Position numbers and translations under genes: made by a program
The notes under the pieces: model-generated
The model's database searches: none
What the model saw: the letters and a program-made list of their open reading frames with translations, nothing else
What the model was told of the DNA's origin: nothing
Assembly (NCBI GenBank): GCA_025991245.1
Contig: BQMJ01000018.1
Coordinates: 204,233-268,232, forward strand
DNA: 64,000 nt
Direction of reading: 5' to 3'
Source of the DNA: Galdieria partita
Taxonomy: Eukaryota > Rhodophyta > Bangiophyceae > Galdieriales > Galdieriaceae
Part shown: one piece after another, positions 10,880-21,523 of the stretch
How the letters are laid out: every line of letters starts with the position of its first letter
Position numbering within the stretch: position 1 is the first letter of the stretch

Positions 10880-12197
10880 ATGTCATCCTTACGTCACATA
10901 AGAGGTCTCTTTAGACAGTTTGTGAACAATAGTTGTTCAATAAAACAAGATCGAGTCCTCTCCAACAGCAATTATTCCTCTCATGGAAACTTTATAGTGC
11001 CTTCCAGAGGTGTACAGATTTATAAAGGCTCGGGCAAAGATTGGCTCCCAACCTTACATGTCGCAGTTACAGGAGCAGCAGGGCAAATAGCCTATTCTTT
11101 ATTACCAAGAATTGCCAAGTAAGCATCCTTTGATAAGTTTTGGGAAACACTTGTCAGTGATAAATATAGTGGAGAGATGTTAGGCGAAGACCAACCGATC
11201 GTTCTTCATCTATTGGAAGTTCCTCAGGCTCTTAGTAAACTAGAAGGTGTAGTTATGGAACTACAAGACTGTGCTTTTCCTCTGGTTCAAGGAATCGTAG
11301 CAACAGATGACTTGCGCAAAGGTTTTGCTGATGTTTCTGTCGCTTTATTAGTAGGTGCCAAGCCACGTTCTCAAGGAATGGAACGTAAGGACCTTCTTTC
11401 CTCGAATGCAAATATCTTTGCCGAACAAGGAAAAGCGCTGAATGAAGTTGCTGCAAATGATTTGAGAGTATTTGTGGTTGGCAATCCTGCCAATACCAAC
11501 GCATTGATATGTGCAGCTAATGCACCTCGCTTCAATCCCGAACGTTTTATGTCCATGACTCGTTTGGATCAAAATAGAACTCAATATATGCTAGCAGAGA
11601 AAGCAGGTTGTAAGATTCCTGAAGTAGATCGTGTGATAGTTTGGGGTAATCACAGTTCTACACAGTATCCAGACATTACTCATGCCAGAATTAAGGGAGA
11701 ATCTGCTAGAAAGGTTATCAATGATGAGAAATGGATTCGAGAAGTTATGATTCCCAAAGTACAACAAAGAGGAGCAGAAGTGATCAAGGCTCGCGGTGCT
11801 TCTTCTGCCGCTTCTGCAGCTGCAGCAGTGGTTGATCATATGAGAGACTATTGGCACGGAGCTGGTGATCGTTGGTGCTCTGTAGGAATCCCTAGTGATG
11901 GAACTTATGGCATTGATGAAGGACTTTGGTATTCTGTACCTGTGATGTGCCCTGGTGGTCATTATCGAAGAATCTTGAACCTTCCAATTGAAGAATTTTC
12001 AGCATCGATGATGGAAAAAAGTCGAAAAGAGTTGGTTGAAGAAAGAGATGCAGTGCGTCACTTGATTCCAAAGGAATTTGGAGAAAAGATGGTAAGTTTT
12101 AACATTTGGTTTTAACTATGTTTTGTTTATTTTATGTTAGTATACCGCCAAAAAGAATGCGGTCACTGGTGCTGGAAAGAAAGCAGCTTCCAAATGA
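10880..12197 (+). CDS. NAD(P)-malate dehydrogenase with N-terminal targeting extension
   Basis: Three exons (10880-11118, 11170-12091, 12141-12197) join in phase to 405 aa. The Rossmann motif [16 protein letters not shown] begins near residue 63. Other signatures are [41 protein letters not shown], and the catalytic-His region [12 protein letters not shown]. It belongs to the cytosolic/chloroplast-type MDH group, not the mitochondrial-type group. The first 50 or so residues are Ser/Arg/Asn-rich with few acidic residues, consistent with an organelle presequence. The last exon encodes a Lys-rich tail. It interconverts malate and oxaloacetate. Confidence 0.92.
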
Positions 12198-12272
12198 AAC
12201 GTTTGGATATGATGTTTCTTTGAACAATTCTGAAATAAATTCCGTTCGTGTTGTTATCAAAGAGAAAATTCA

Positions 12273-13067
12273 TCATTTGGAAACGACATGCAAGGAAACC
12301 GTTCCAAGCAATTTATATTTCTGATAAATAGTATAGAGATGAAGATGTTTCAACAAGTCTTGCAAAGGTACACTCCAATGACAGCCTTTGGCCATCTTGG
12401 CAACCAAGTTTCCAGTCCAGCGTTGATATTCTCTAACCATCCAATAAGGACTTGAACTATGCTCCAACAATAATATTGTTCCGTCTTTCTTACAAACTCG
12501 ACTCATTTCCTTCAATGCCAAGTATGGATTGTCGAAAACACAAAGACCAAAGCTATCCACCACGTGATCAAAATAGTTGTCAGGAAAAGGTAGACGAGTT
12601 ACAGAAGCTTCTATAAGTTCCCAATCGACATCATTATTTATAGATAAAGAGTTCAACTTGTTTCGAGCTTGTTCTAACATGCTGGAACTGGTGTCAACTC
12701 CAATAAACTGTTTCATAACTTGCCACGGATATGACTCCAAGTTCAGACCAGTACCAACGCCTACTTCTAAGACAATTCCACCTGAAATATATGTTAGTAG
12801 TTCCTTTCGCAATCGATCAAGTTGAAATAATCTATTCCAAACACTCGTCTCTAAGTTATCGTAACTCTTGGCATAGTTATCATAGCATACTTCTGCCTGT
12901 AGTGATCTTTCAACAAAACAATTCAAGACTGATAAAGAAAGTATAGATTGCTTTAGAAAGTTTCTTCTAGAAATTGTCATAGACAAAGATAGATATTTTT
13001 TACTTGTCTGATTGACATGACAACCAAGACAGACTGACGAACCTTGTACAAATGCCACCAATCTCAT
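12273..13067 (-). CDS. SAM-dependent methyltransferase (OMS1/METTL7-like) with twin-arginine leader
   Basis: Intronless 264-aa class I methyltransferase. The SAM-binding motif I is VLEVGVGTGLNLESYP; the motif after strand 2 is IGVDTSSSMLEQAR, then RLPFPDNYFDHVV and GTILLLEHSSS. The pre-domain YDNYAKSYDNLE resembles OMS1/UbiE-type proteins. The leader is notable: SRRNFLKQSILSLSVL (about residues 33-48) fits a bacterial/thylakoid Tat signal, preceded by a possible transit peptide. The substrate cannot be read from sequence. ATG choices are 13067 or 12980; the shorter start would begin just before the RR motif. Divergent NDUFS6 starts 19 bp from the longer start. Confidence 0.75.
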   Translation of the reverse strand: MRLVAFVQGSSVCLGCHVNQTSKKYLSLSMTISRRNFLKQSILSLSVLNCFVERSLQAEVCYDNYAKSYDNLETSVWNRLFQLDRLRKELLTYISGGIVLEVGVGTGLNLESYPWQVMKQFIGVDTSSSMLEQARNKLNSLSINNDVDWELIEASVTRLPFPDNYFDHVVDSFGLCVFDNPYLALKEMSRVCKKDGTILLLEHSSSPYWMVREYQRWTGNLVAKMAKGCHWSVPLQDLLKHLHLYTIYQKYKLLGTVSLHVVSK

Positions 13068-13086
13068 ATCGTTTGGTGAGTGTAAA

Positions 13087-13491
13087 ATGCGGTTGATTCG
13101 ACTTGCGAGGTTGTTATGTCAAGGATATCGTTACAATTACATATCTTTTCATACCACAGCGGTCAAAAGTGTAGCAACAGAAGAAGAAAAAGAACTTACT
13201 GGCATCAAACCAAAACGTTTACACCAACCTCTTGGAGTTTTTCCGGAAGGAACCAATCTTGAAGAAGTGAGAGAAAAGTGGCAAAGTGACGCTATGGAAC
13301 TTATATCGAAAGTGCCTCCGATTGTAGTTGATGGTTATGTTGCAGCTTGTAATGGAGGTGGTGGTCCACTAGGGCACCCCATAGAGTATATTCGTCTAGA
13401 AGCTCCGTATCCTGCTACTTGCAAATATTGTGGTTTGCGATACATCAACAAACATACCTTTGAAAAGTGGAGAAGAGAAAATGAAAGTTGA
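13087..13491 (+). CDS. NDUFS6: NADH dehydrogenase iron-sulfur protein 6 (complex I 13-kDa subunit)
   Basis: Single-exon 134-aa protein. The C-terminal CHCC zinc-finger domain is complete: the CNGGGGPLGHPIEYI region supplies Cys and His, and PATCKYCGLRY supplies the Cys-x2-Cys pair. NDUFS6 is a mitochondrial matrix-arm subunit of respiratory complex I. The N-terminus (MRLIRLARLLCQGYRYNYI) is Arg-rich and amphipathic, a good mitochondrial presequence. It is convergent with MSH2, with stop codons 50 bp apart. It is divergent from the methyltransferase gene, with which it must share a very short promoter. Confidence 0.92.
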   Translation: MRLIRLARLLCQGYRYNYISFHTTAVKSVATEEEKELTGIKPKRLHQPLGVFPEGTNLEEVREKWQSDAMELISKVPPIVVDGYVAACNGGGGPLGHPIEYIRLEAPYPATCKYCGLRYINKHTFEKWRRENES

Positions 13492-13541
13492 AAATAAAAT
13501 GAGAGTTCAAAATAGAGTGCGTCTGTTTTTACAAACGTATG

Positions 13542-16500
13542 TCATAAAAGAATGCTTTGAAGATACTTATTCGAAGACCGTCTTGCAATGTCCTTTAAGT
13601 TTTCTATTGCTTGCTCCTTCTGGCTTTCAGTTTGACAAGACGATTGGATATGTTGAACTTTTGCAAGAAACCATCTCATGAAATGATAGGCTTCCTTCTT
13701 TTCTGATGAGTATGCTTTGTCATCGGAATCTTCTTGTCTTATTCCAAACTTTTCCAGTCTATCGACAGTATCTTTCGCATCCTGGATAACAGAGACAGGA
13801 AATCGTGCAAACTCCGCAACATGTATTCCAAAACTCTTATCACAGATACCTTCCTCGACCTTGTATAAAAATTGTAACTTTTGAGTTTCAGGATCAGGTT
13901 CAGCCGAAACATGAACATTTTGCACCTAATAAAAGTTATTTTTTGGATAAGCCTTTTTAATAGAAAACAAGCATATTGCATACCACTCCTTGAGGAAATG
14001 TGTCGGCGAGAAATGTCAACTCATGAAAATGTGTCGCAAACATGCAAGGACATCCTATGTGCCGCACAATATACTCTGCAATACTATAAGCCAATGCAAA
14101 ACCTTCTTCGGTACAAGTGCCTCTTCCAAGCTCATCAATAATGATCAAGGATGATGGAGAGGCTAATCGAAGAATAGACGAAGTTTCTAACATTTCCGCC
14201 ATAAAGGTCGATACTCCATACATTTGATAGTCTGTAGAACCAATACGACACATAATTCGATCAGTCAACGAAATTCTTGCACTCTGTGCAGGTACAAAAC
14301 AACCAATATGAGCCATCAATGTAATGACTCCTACAGTTCTAATATAAGTGCTTTTTCCTCCCATGTTTGGACCTGTAACAACTAGAAGAACTTGGCCAGG
14401 TCTGTTTGAATCTGACATATTCTCGAGAAAACAATCATTGGCTATAAACTGCTTTCCTTCGAGATTTTCTTCCACCTACTCAAAACGTGGGTACTTGCAC
14501 AAGAAATCTTTTCAAACTTTAAATACTCACGATGGGATGACGAGCTTGTATCAATTGAATGCCAGCTCTAGGTTTATCGATATATGGTTTGCAGTATGGT
14601 TCAGGTGCATTCACCGCCACCATAGCAAAAGTTGAAAGGACATCAAGTTCCGCTAAAACCAGACTAGCTTCCTATCAGAATAGTAAACTTCCAATGCCAG
14701 TTAAACAATATCTTAAAGTACCGCAAAAACAGAAATATATGAAGCAACTACTTCAATAATTTTGTCCTTAATGTCTCCTTGCTTTTTATCATATTCCGTA
14801 CAAATACAGAAATATCTCTCATTCAAACGATTTAGAGATTTTGTGACAAACCTTTTCAACGACAATTGTCATTGGAACTCTGATTATTGATACAAGTTCA
14901 ACGTCTCACCTTATCCCATCCTTACGTGTTTCTAAAATAACAAAATTCGGGTTGCCTCGAACCAAACGTTCATCTTTTCTCGATAGTCGGAAAAAGAATC
15001 CAGTATTTTCTTTTCTGTCCAATTTTAATTTGTCTGCTTTCAAATTCAGACGTGTACAAATATCTTCGTGGGCAACAGCAATCTCTGCAAGTATTTCATC
15101 TTTGGCTTTCTTCATTTCGGACAAGTTCTCATCGACCTGTGCGCTAACAACGTATTCATTGTTTTGCACCAGGTCTAAGTCAATAGTGGTCTCGATCAAC
15201 TCCTAAATATTCTCCAATCAAGTTTCATTCGTAAACGAAAGGACTACATACTTCAAACCGACCTAACTCAGTATGCAAGGAATCCAGTCGTTGCCAATAG
15301 GGTTTCAAAGGGCTGTCATTTTCCTTAGATGTGTATTGAGAAAAGCAATCCAGAAGAAGAGGCAAGCGAATAGATAGTTGATACAGACGAATCACTTGAT
15401 GTAAGGTGACACTTTTCAACCTTTGAAAACGCCTACAAAGTCGAGCAAGATCCGGTACAAATTTCAAATGTCCTAGAAATAATGAGTCTACTCATTTCAA
15501 AGTAATCCAAAATACTTACCGTCACGAAGTTCTGTACGAAAAATTGCATTTTGAATAAAGATTTCCACTACATTCTGTCTTCTTTCAATTTCTTCAATAT
15601 TTTGTAAAGGCATCAATAACCATTTCTTCAACAGCCTAGAACCCATAGCTGTTTTTGTCTTGTTTAAAATTCCATAAAGAGAGTCTTTGTTATTGCCTGA
15701 TGCAAAATGTCCAAATTCTATATTACTTTTACGTGGCAACAGATCCAAGCCTTGAATGCAGGCCGCATCCAATCTCATGTACTGTGACATTTCCAGTGGT
15801 TTAAGAAATCGACGAGACTTGTTCAAATGTTCATCATTTGACTCAAGTAGATCTGGAGTATACCCACAGCACCTCAAAAGCATAGCCAATGCTTGCAATG
15901 CAAGGGTTTGTTCTAAGATACTCGGTGGAATCGATACATCTCCTAACAAGTCAGCTAAGTTATACACGAAGACTGATCTGTTAAAGTACAATATTTCGAA
16001 CCTAGAACCTTGGTAATATCCCGAACAACCAATGAGGACTCAAACTCTTTGCGCTCATGGGGAGTCATTAAAAAATTGCATCTAAGTGCTATGTCCCGAA
16101 ATTTCCGGAGATCTTTTTCTTGAAGATCGACAGGACAGTAAAAAATCTATCGTTGAATAAGAGGTAGTGGAACCAACAAGATAGTATAAACCAACCTCCT
16201 TGGCTTGTAAGCTTACAAGAATATTTTCTAATAAAGCAAGTGAATCGTCTTCATAGAATTCTCCAGTTAGAAAACTACTATCTCCTACTTCATAAAATGC
16301 GACACCGAATCTGAGTTGACCATCTTCTTGTGCAAATCTTACAGCAATAGAGCTTCCCAAGGTCTGTGAATTACTAAGAGAACTCACCGAGGAAGCATCT
16401 ACACTGTTTGACCTAGTGTCGTCTAGACCAAAGTATTCTTCTAGGCTGGAGGGGTTTGCTGGAGAGCCTTCCAAAATTTTTACATATTCGTTCTTTCCAG

Positions 16501-16884
16501 TTTTCGACTTGGACCATACTTGTAATTTCACTCCTACTTCAAACAAGGCAAAAGAAACAAATTCCTGAGTTTTACGATAGTTCAGCACAGTAAAAGGTAT
16601 TTCCTTTTCTCCAATGCATTCAAAAGTTCTCTCTCCAATGAGTCCAAGTTTAGTAACTAGGAATACACCGTGCGACAATATAAGAAAAGTTGAAGTTGCC
16701 TTCACTTCGAAAACAAGCACCAGTGAAGAACTACAACTAGTCGATAAGGAGAGACGAAATAAATCAAGCAGACAGCTCACTTTGCGCTTTCTTCATACAG
16801 ACTCTCTACAATACGAGTGAAAGTCTCTACCTCGGAACTGGAACCTAATAGCTGTCGTAAGGTGCCTGATGAATACTCTTCCAT
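13542..16884 (-). CDS. MSH2: DNA mismatch repair protein MSH2
   Basis: Ten exons on the minus strand: 16781-16884, 16196-16736, 16002-16146, 15520-15954, 15252-15472, 14910-15202, 14722-14851, 14531-14671, 13984-14475 and 13542-13925. All join in phase to 961 aa. The C-terminal ATPase has Walker [30 protein letters not shown], Walker [12 protein letters not shown], and FATHFHELT. The MSH2-type end [18 protein letters not shown] is present. MSH2 forms heterodimers with MSH6 or MSH3 to recognise mismatches and loops. Introns are 40-58 bp. Intron 3 was placed at GTTCGA...CTTAG because it restores alignment (RDITKVLADLLGD). The usual GTSTYDG reads GTCTEEG here. Confidence 0.93.
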
Positions 16885-17107
16885 CGAATAAAAAAATGGC
16901 GCCAAAAATGAGAAAAATTTGTTGAGGATATTTTGTTATTTATTTTATTGCAAGAATTTCTGTTGTATATTTAAAAATTCATTCAATGTAAGCATATTTA
17001 CAAGGGTATATATAAAGAGCTGTCAAACTTGCAGACCTGAAAGAAACAGGCATCATATGGAGGATAGGAGTGATTCGTAGAAATCCTTTGGTTGGTTGGC
17101 TCGTGTA
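16885..17107. promoter_or_regulatory. Divergent promoter MSH2 / RibBA with TATA-like box
   Basis: This 223-bp AT-rich gap lies between the MSH2 start and the RibBA ATG. A TATATATAAAG match lies at 17,007-17,017, about 91 bp before the RibBA ATG and in the right orientation for it. The TATA assignment rests on sequence match and position only. Confidence 0.45.
17057..17080 (+). other. Candidate upstream ORF in the RibBA leader
   Basis: An ATG at 17,057 opens a seven-codon frame (MEDRSDS) that stops at 17,080, 27 bp before the main RibBA ATG. If transcription starts at the TATA-like box upstream, this uORF would be in the mRNA and could dampen translation. The transcription start is not known. 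Confidence 0.35.
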
Positions 17108-18805
17108 ATGTCGACGTCTCATCCGAGTGAAGACCAAACAAGCTCAGCTACACAAGCAACGAGTTTTGTACCTTCTTTGTTGAATTGGAGCTATAAAACG
17201 TCGTTTATTAGGGAATGTCGTATCTCTTCTTCGTTTGGGAAGTCTGTGATTGGACATCCTTTTTGTGGCCACTGTCACTCGAACCGACAGTATACAGCTA
17301 TGGTTTCCAATTTAGGTGAAGCTATAGAGCAACAAGGAAACTCAAAGTTGCCATCTGTTGTTTCTTTTGAAAGAATTCCAGAAAATGGGCACAAAGAAGT
17401 GAATAAAAGTGAAGGAATGGTATCAGAACTTATCTCTAACAACAGCTGTTCGAAGAACTTGAGTTTTCTGTCGAACATGTCAAGTTCGAAACTTCCTAAT
17501 GAAAATAGAAAGATAGATGAAGCAAGTTACCTCTCAGATGGTTGGTGTTTTGGTAAGGAGAGTGTAGTTGCAGCCATTGAAGCTTTGCAGAGAGGCGAGT
17601 TCGTTCTAGTGACAGATGATGAGAACCGAGAAAACGAAGGAGATTTGATAATGGCAGCAGAAAAGGTTACAAGTGAATCCATAGCCTTTATGGTTCGGCA
17701 CACTAGCGGCGTACTTTGTGTTTCTTTGGAACCTAATCGAGTAGAACAACTTGATTTACAGCCCATGGTTCCTTTGAACACGGACCCGAAAGGAACAGCG
17801 TTTACAGTTTCCGTTGACTACAAACATGGTACTAGCACCGGTATATCTGCTGCAGATAGGGCGAAAACTATTCGAGCTCTTGCCAATCCCAACGTAATTG
17901 CCAAGGATTTTCAACGACCTGGTCATGTTTTTCCACTAAAATATAGAGAGGGTGGTGTTCTAAAGAGAGCTGGTCATACGGAAGCTGCAGTTGATTTAGC
18001 GCGAATAGCTGGACTTTATCCTGCAGGAGTATTGGCGGAAGTTGTGAATGATAGGGATGGCTCTATGGCTAGACTGCCTGATCTTTTGGAGTTTTGTAAA
18101 AAGCATAATATTGTTTTAACTTCCATTGCAGACTTGATTAGGTGGAGAAGGGAGACTGAAAAGCTTGTTTTTCGTGTAGGAGAGACCTCTGCAAAGCTAC
18201 CCACTGTCTATGGAGTTTTTGATACTTATTGTTTTAGATCTGTATTGGACGATGTAGAGCATATTGCTCTGGTTATGGGTGGTCCATTTCACAATGATAA
18301 TATTACTAACGAGATGCCTTGTCGAGGGCAAGTTCCAGTTCTTGTCCGAGTTCACTCCGAGTGTTGTACCGGAGATGTATTTGGCTCTCTTCGATGTGAT
18401 TGTGGAGTTCAATTGCAAGCAGCCATGAAGGCGGTGGCAGAAGAAGGCAGAGGAGTTATTCTTTATTTAAGAGGACAGGAAGGTCGTGGAATAGGTTTAG
18501 GTCATAAGCTTCGAGCGTATGCCCTGCAAGATCGAGGTCGAGATACCGTTGATGCCAACAAGGACTTGGGCTTTCCTGTGGATTCTAGAGAATACGGAAT
18601 TGGTGCTCAAATACTTGTGGACTTGGGTGTAAGGAATATACGTTTAATGACTAATAATCCTGCCAAATATACTGGTTTACGTGGCTATGGTATTCAGATT
18701 TCCGAACGCGTTCCCATAGTCACGAAGGCTACAGAAGAAAACAAAGCGTATTTACGAGCCAAAAAACTCAGGATGGGTCATTGGATACCAGATGGTTTGG
18801 ATTAG
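17108..18805 (+). CDS. RIBA: Bifunctional riboflavin biosynthesis protein RibBA, plastid-targeted
   Basis: Intronless, 565 aa. The N-terminal ~145 residues are Ser-rich and unconserved, as for a plastid transit peptide. Residues about 147-350 form the DHBP synthase (RibB) domain with [41 protein letters not shown] and [11 protein letters not shown]. Residues about 355-560 form GTP cyclohydrolase II (RibA) with Zn ligands in [15 protein letters not shown], the [10 protein letters not shown] loop, and [17 protein letters not shown]. The enzyme performs the two committed steps of riboflavin synthesis, from ribulose 5-phosphate and GTP. The fused form is typical of plants, algae and many bacteria. 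A longer open frame to 17096 lacks an ATG. Confidence 0.95.
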   Translation: MSTSHPSEDQTSSATQATSFVPSLLNWSYKTSFIRECRISSSFGKSVIGHPFCGHCHSNRQYTAMVSNLGEAIEQQGNSKLPSVVSFERIPENGHKEVNKSEGMVSELISNNSCSKNLSFLSNMSSSKLPNENRKIDEASYLSDGWCFGKESVVAAIEALQRGEFVLVTDDENRENEGDLIMAAEKVTSESIAFMVRHTSGVLCVSLEPNRVEQLDLQPMVPLNTDPKGTAFTVSVDYKHGTSTGISAADRAKTIRALANPNVIAKDFQRPGHVFPLKYREGGVLKRAGHTEAAVDLARIAGLYPAGVLAEVVNDRDGSMARLPDLLEFCKKHNIVLTSIADLIRWRRETEKLVFRVGETSAKLPTVYGVFDTYCFRSVLDDVEHIALVMGGPFHNDNITNEMPCRGQVPVLVRVHSECCTGDVFGSLRCDCGVQLQAAMKAVAEEGRGVILYLRGQEGRGIGLGHKLRAYALQDRGRDTVDANKDLGFPVDSREYGIGAQILVDLGVRNIRLMTNNPAKYTGLRGYGIQISERVPIVTKATEENKAYLRAKKLRMGHWIPDGLD

Positions 18806-18916
18806 TTACAAGTTATAGTCGCAAGAAATGATTGTATAGTTTAATTTGGCGTTGTAGAGAGATTTTGGTAAAGAGCAGTTTTTTGTTGATTTTTCATTGG
18901 GGGAACTTGTTGTACA

Positions 18917-20431
18917 ATGTCTGAAAGGGTTCGACTCGGAGACGATATTGGTGCCGTTGTAGTGCAACTGGGCACTTGGTACTTTCGTATCGGCTATGCA
19001 GGAGACGACTCTCCAAAGCTATTTATTCGCAACTGGTATGGTGTGAATGACAAGGGATTTGAGGCACAGTTGTCAAGTAAAGTGCTAAAAGGGGAGGGTG
19101 TTGTCTTGGAAGAAGCAGTCAGCACTGGTGTGAATGCATCAGCACAAGAACAAAGTGTCACATCGAATAGAGTTTTGGATGTTATAAACGAAAAGACAGT
19201 ACAGAAGGAAGGTGTAGAAATCTCGGAAACCAAAGATAGAAATTTCTTTACACCTTGTGTCGAAAGTCCTTATTTGTTTTTTTGTGATCAATGTCCCATT
19301 AATTTTCAGTTGTATGGAGACGACTGGACCTTGTCAGAGTTGTTGAGAGAGAATGGTACTTTGAGTGATTGGCAAGCTTTTTGTTGTCTTTTAAAAGAAG
19401 CTTTTGCGTTTCTCCGTGTCAAACCGGAGGAGAATGCATGTATGTTTGTTGAAGGTGAGCGAGGTCTACATCGAGAGACCTACTCACAACTATCAAAGAT
19501 AGTTTTTCAAGGTTTGACAGATTCTTCAGCTCTAAAGGAAACACAACTTATGTGAGAGAAGCTAGAACTGTCCATGCGTGCTACTTTTGTTCTGAATCAT
19601 GCTACAGCAGCAACTTTTGCATCAGCTAGAACTACGGCCTTAGTTGTTTGTGTAGGCCATAAAGGCACTAGTGTAGTCCCCGTCGTAGAAGGTTTTTCAT
19701 TGAATCGAGCTACCATAAGAAATGCCATTGGAGGAGAATTTTTGACAAGAATTTTGTGGAAATATTTTAATGAATATGCGGACCTTGTTGAGAAGGAACA
19801 GAGAGAATCATGTGGAAAACTTGACTTGAAGAACCTGGGAACACAGCGCCTCATAGAAGATATAAAGCATTCCATTTGTGGCTTATGGAATGAGAAAGAA
19901 GAAGATGTTGTAAATAGTCATGGAGCACCCATACAAGTATTCAGGTATGAGTGGGAAAAGGGACATTCCTTCCAAATTTCCCGTGAGCTGTCTTGGAAGA
20001 TACCTTTTATTGTTTTTCAACCTTCTTCATTGAAAGAACCACCTCTTGACCGTCTATCATTGGTTTTCCTTGATCAACCCGACAGTATTGAGAATATAAA
20101 CCAGATGGATGGTGTTTGTGACATGGTTCTAAAGGCTTTACGGAAATGTGATCCTGATCTTCGTAGGGATCTTGTTGGAAATATTCTTCTTACTGGATGT
20201 AGTACATTGTTTCCAGGTTTTACCAAATGCTTTGAAGATATGTTATTGGAAAGAATGTCGCCTATGTATCGTATAAAGACAATCTCAGTTATGTTACCAG
20301 AGGAGAGGATATTTGCGTCATGGATTGGTGGTTCTATTGTAGCTTCTCTGGTGACTTTTCAGCAGTTTTGGTTTTCTCGAGAAGAGTTTATGAGAAATGG
20401 AGCTGAATTTATCTTGGAGAAACTTATCTAG
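18917..20431 (+). CDS. ARP4: Actin-related protein, ARP4/BAF53-like
   Basis: Two exons (18917-19511, 19566-20431) joined across a 54-bp GTTTGA...CTAG intron give 486 aa. The intron placement restores the actin-fold segment after VFQ. Actin-type elements are the N-terminal phosphate-loop region (GAVVVQLGTWYFRIGYAGDD), FASARTTALVVCVG, LLTGCSTLFPGFTKCFEDML, and the ARP4-like end ERIFASWIGGSIVASLVTFQQFWFSREEF. ARP4 is a subunit of NuA4, SWR1 and INO80 chromatin complexes. The N-terminal phosphate loop departs from actin, as in nuclear ARPs. A low-complexity insert near residues 45-110 is unusual. ARP4 rather than another ARP is my best call. Confidence 0.78.
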
Positions 20432-20891
20432 TTTGTTTTATATTTCTGGAAGAAGATTTTATCAGAGAAAGTTCCTGCATGATATTTTTTTGGAGACATG
20501 GTAGGAACAGCCTAAAACGTGATAAGATTGATATTTTCTTCCGTCATAGTATTCTAAAGAATATGAAAATGAAATTGGCACAGTAAAGGTGGAAAGGACG
20601 TATTTTGAAACTTAGTCTAAGTTTCCTTTCCCTTGTGGAGAATAATTCTCTTCGTCAGAGTTAAAATTTCGATATATTCAAGTGTCTGGAGAAAACATAG
20701 CTTGAAGATTAAGCTGCAAGTAAACATCTCAACTTAGAAATTCTTTGGATGCTTTATTTTCTAGTTGCTTAAAATTGATTAATATTCTTCGATAAAACTA
20801 TCTTCTTACTGCGATACAAAAAACCAAAACTTTTTTGAGCTCTTCTTTGGGGGTAGCAACAGGGACGAATTCTCCCGAACTTTTGATAGTC
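20432..20891. other. Intergenic region downstream of ARP4
   Basis: About 460 bp holding no ORF with recognisable coding character. It is AT-rich with T runs. It probably holds the ARP4 3' UTR and the promoter of the following gene. No RNA gene was seen. Confidence 0.5.
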
Positions 20892-21491
20892 ATGGGGTGC
20901 GCAATGTCCAGAGAAGTGCAAATACCCAGAACGAAGCGGAGAGTATATTCTAGTGACCAATCTATTCAAAATAAAAAGAGCACTTCAAAGGATATGGAAT
21001 ACAATATGCCTGAGCAGAACTTAACAACACCGTATACCACCATTGAAACAGAAGAGGAAGAGTCAGAACCACTAAGAACAACCGTTGAAGACGACCAGGT
21101 CTCAACAGATGGTCCTTTTAATTCAACCAGAACCTTATCAAAACGAATATCTGACAAGGTAGAATATTTTGAGCAGATAACTCGTCAAATTTCGGAGGAA
21201 CCCAAACTGAAGAAAAGAAACTCTGCTTACTCCAAATGGAAGATAGAGGACTTACCTCAAAGAAACCTTACTGCTCCAGTAGACTGGAAACACATACCCA
21301 AAGAAAGATTTGCGACTATTGAGCATAGCAACTCTGCTTCAACAGGGCAAATCTTTGCAGAAGATACAAGAATCTGTCAGCGTGTCACTTCTTGGAGAGA
21401 CGTTATGCAGCAGCTTCGCGACGAACATTTTCGAGAAAATTATTTATTAGACAAATACTTGAAAAGACGGTCTTCAAAGCTTGGAGCTTAA
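20892..21491 (+). CDS. Unknown hydrophilic protein with N-myristoylation motif
   Basis: Intronless, 199 aa. I do not recognise the family. The N-terminus MGCAMSRE fits the myristoylation rule (Gly2, Ser6) and has Cys3 as a possible palmitoylation site. The rest is charged and Ser/Thr-rich with no membrane helix. It has an acidic patch (IETEEEESEP) and a C-terminal helical, basic end (LRDEHFRENYLLDKYLKRRS). The open frame continues upstream to 20835 but only from a TTG, so the ATG at 20892 is chosen. The gene is 32 bp upstream of the topoisomerase III ORF on the same strand. Confidence 0.6.
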   Translation: MGCAMSREVQIPRTKRRVYSSDQSIQNKKSTSKDMEYNMPEQNLTTPYTTIETEEEESEPLRTTVEDDQVSTDGPFNSTRTLSKRISDKVEYFEQITRQISEEPKLKKRNSAYSKWKIEDLPQRNLTAPVDWKHIPKERFATIEHSNSASTGQIFAEDTRICQRVTSWRDVMQQLRDEHFRENYLLDKYLKRRSSKLGA

Positions 21492-21523
21492 AATGTCTAT
21501 AGTAGAAAGTTTGAGTTGTATAC

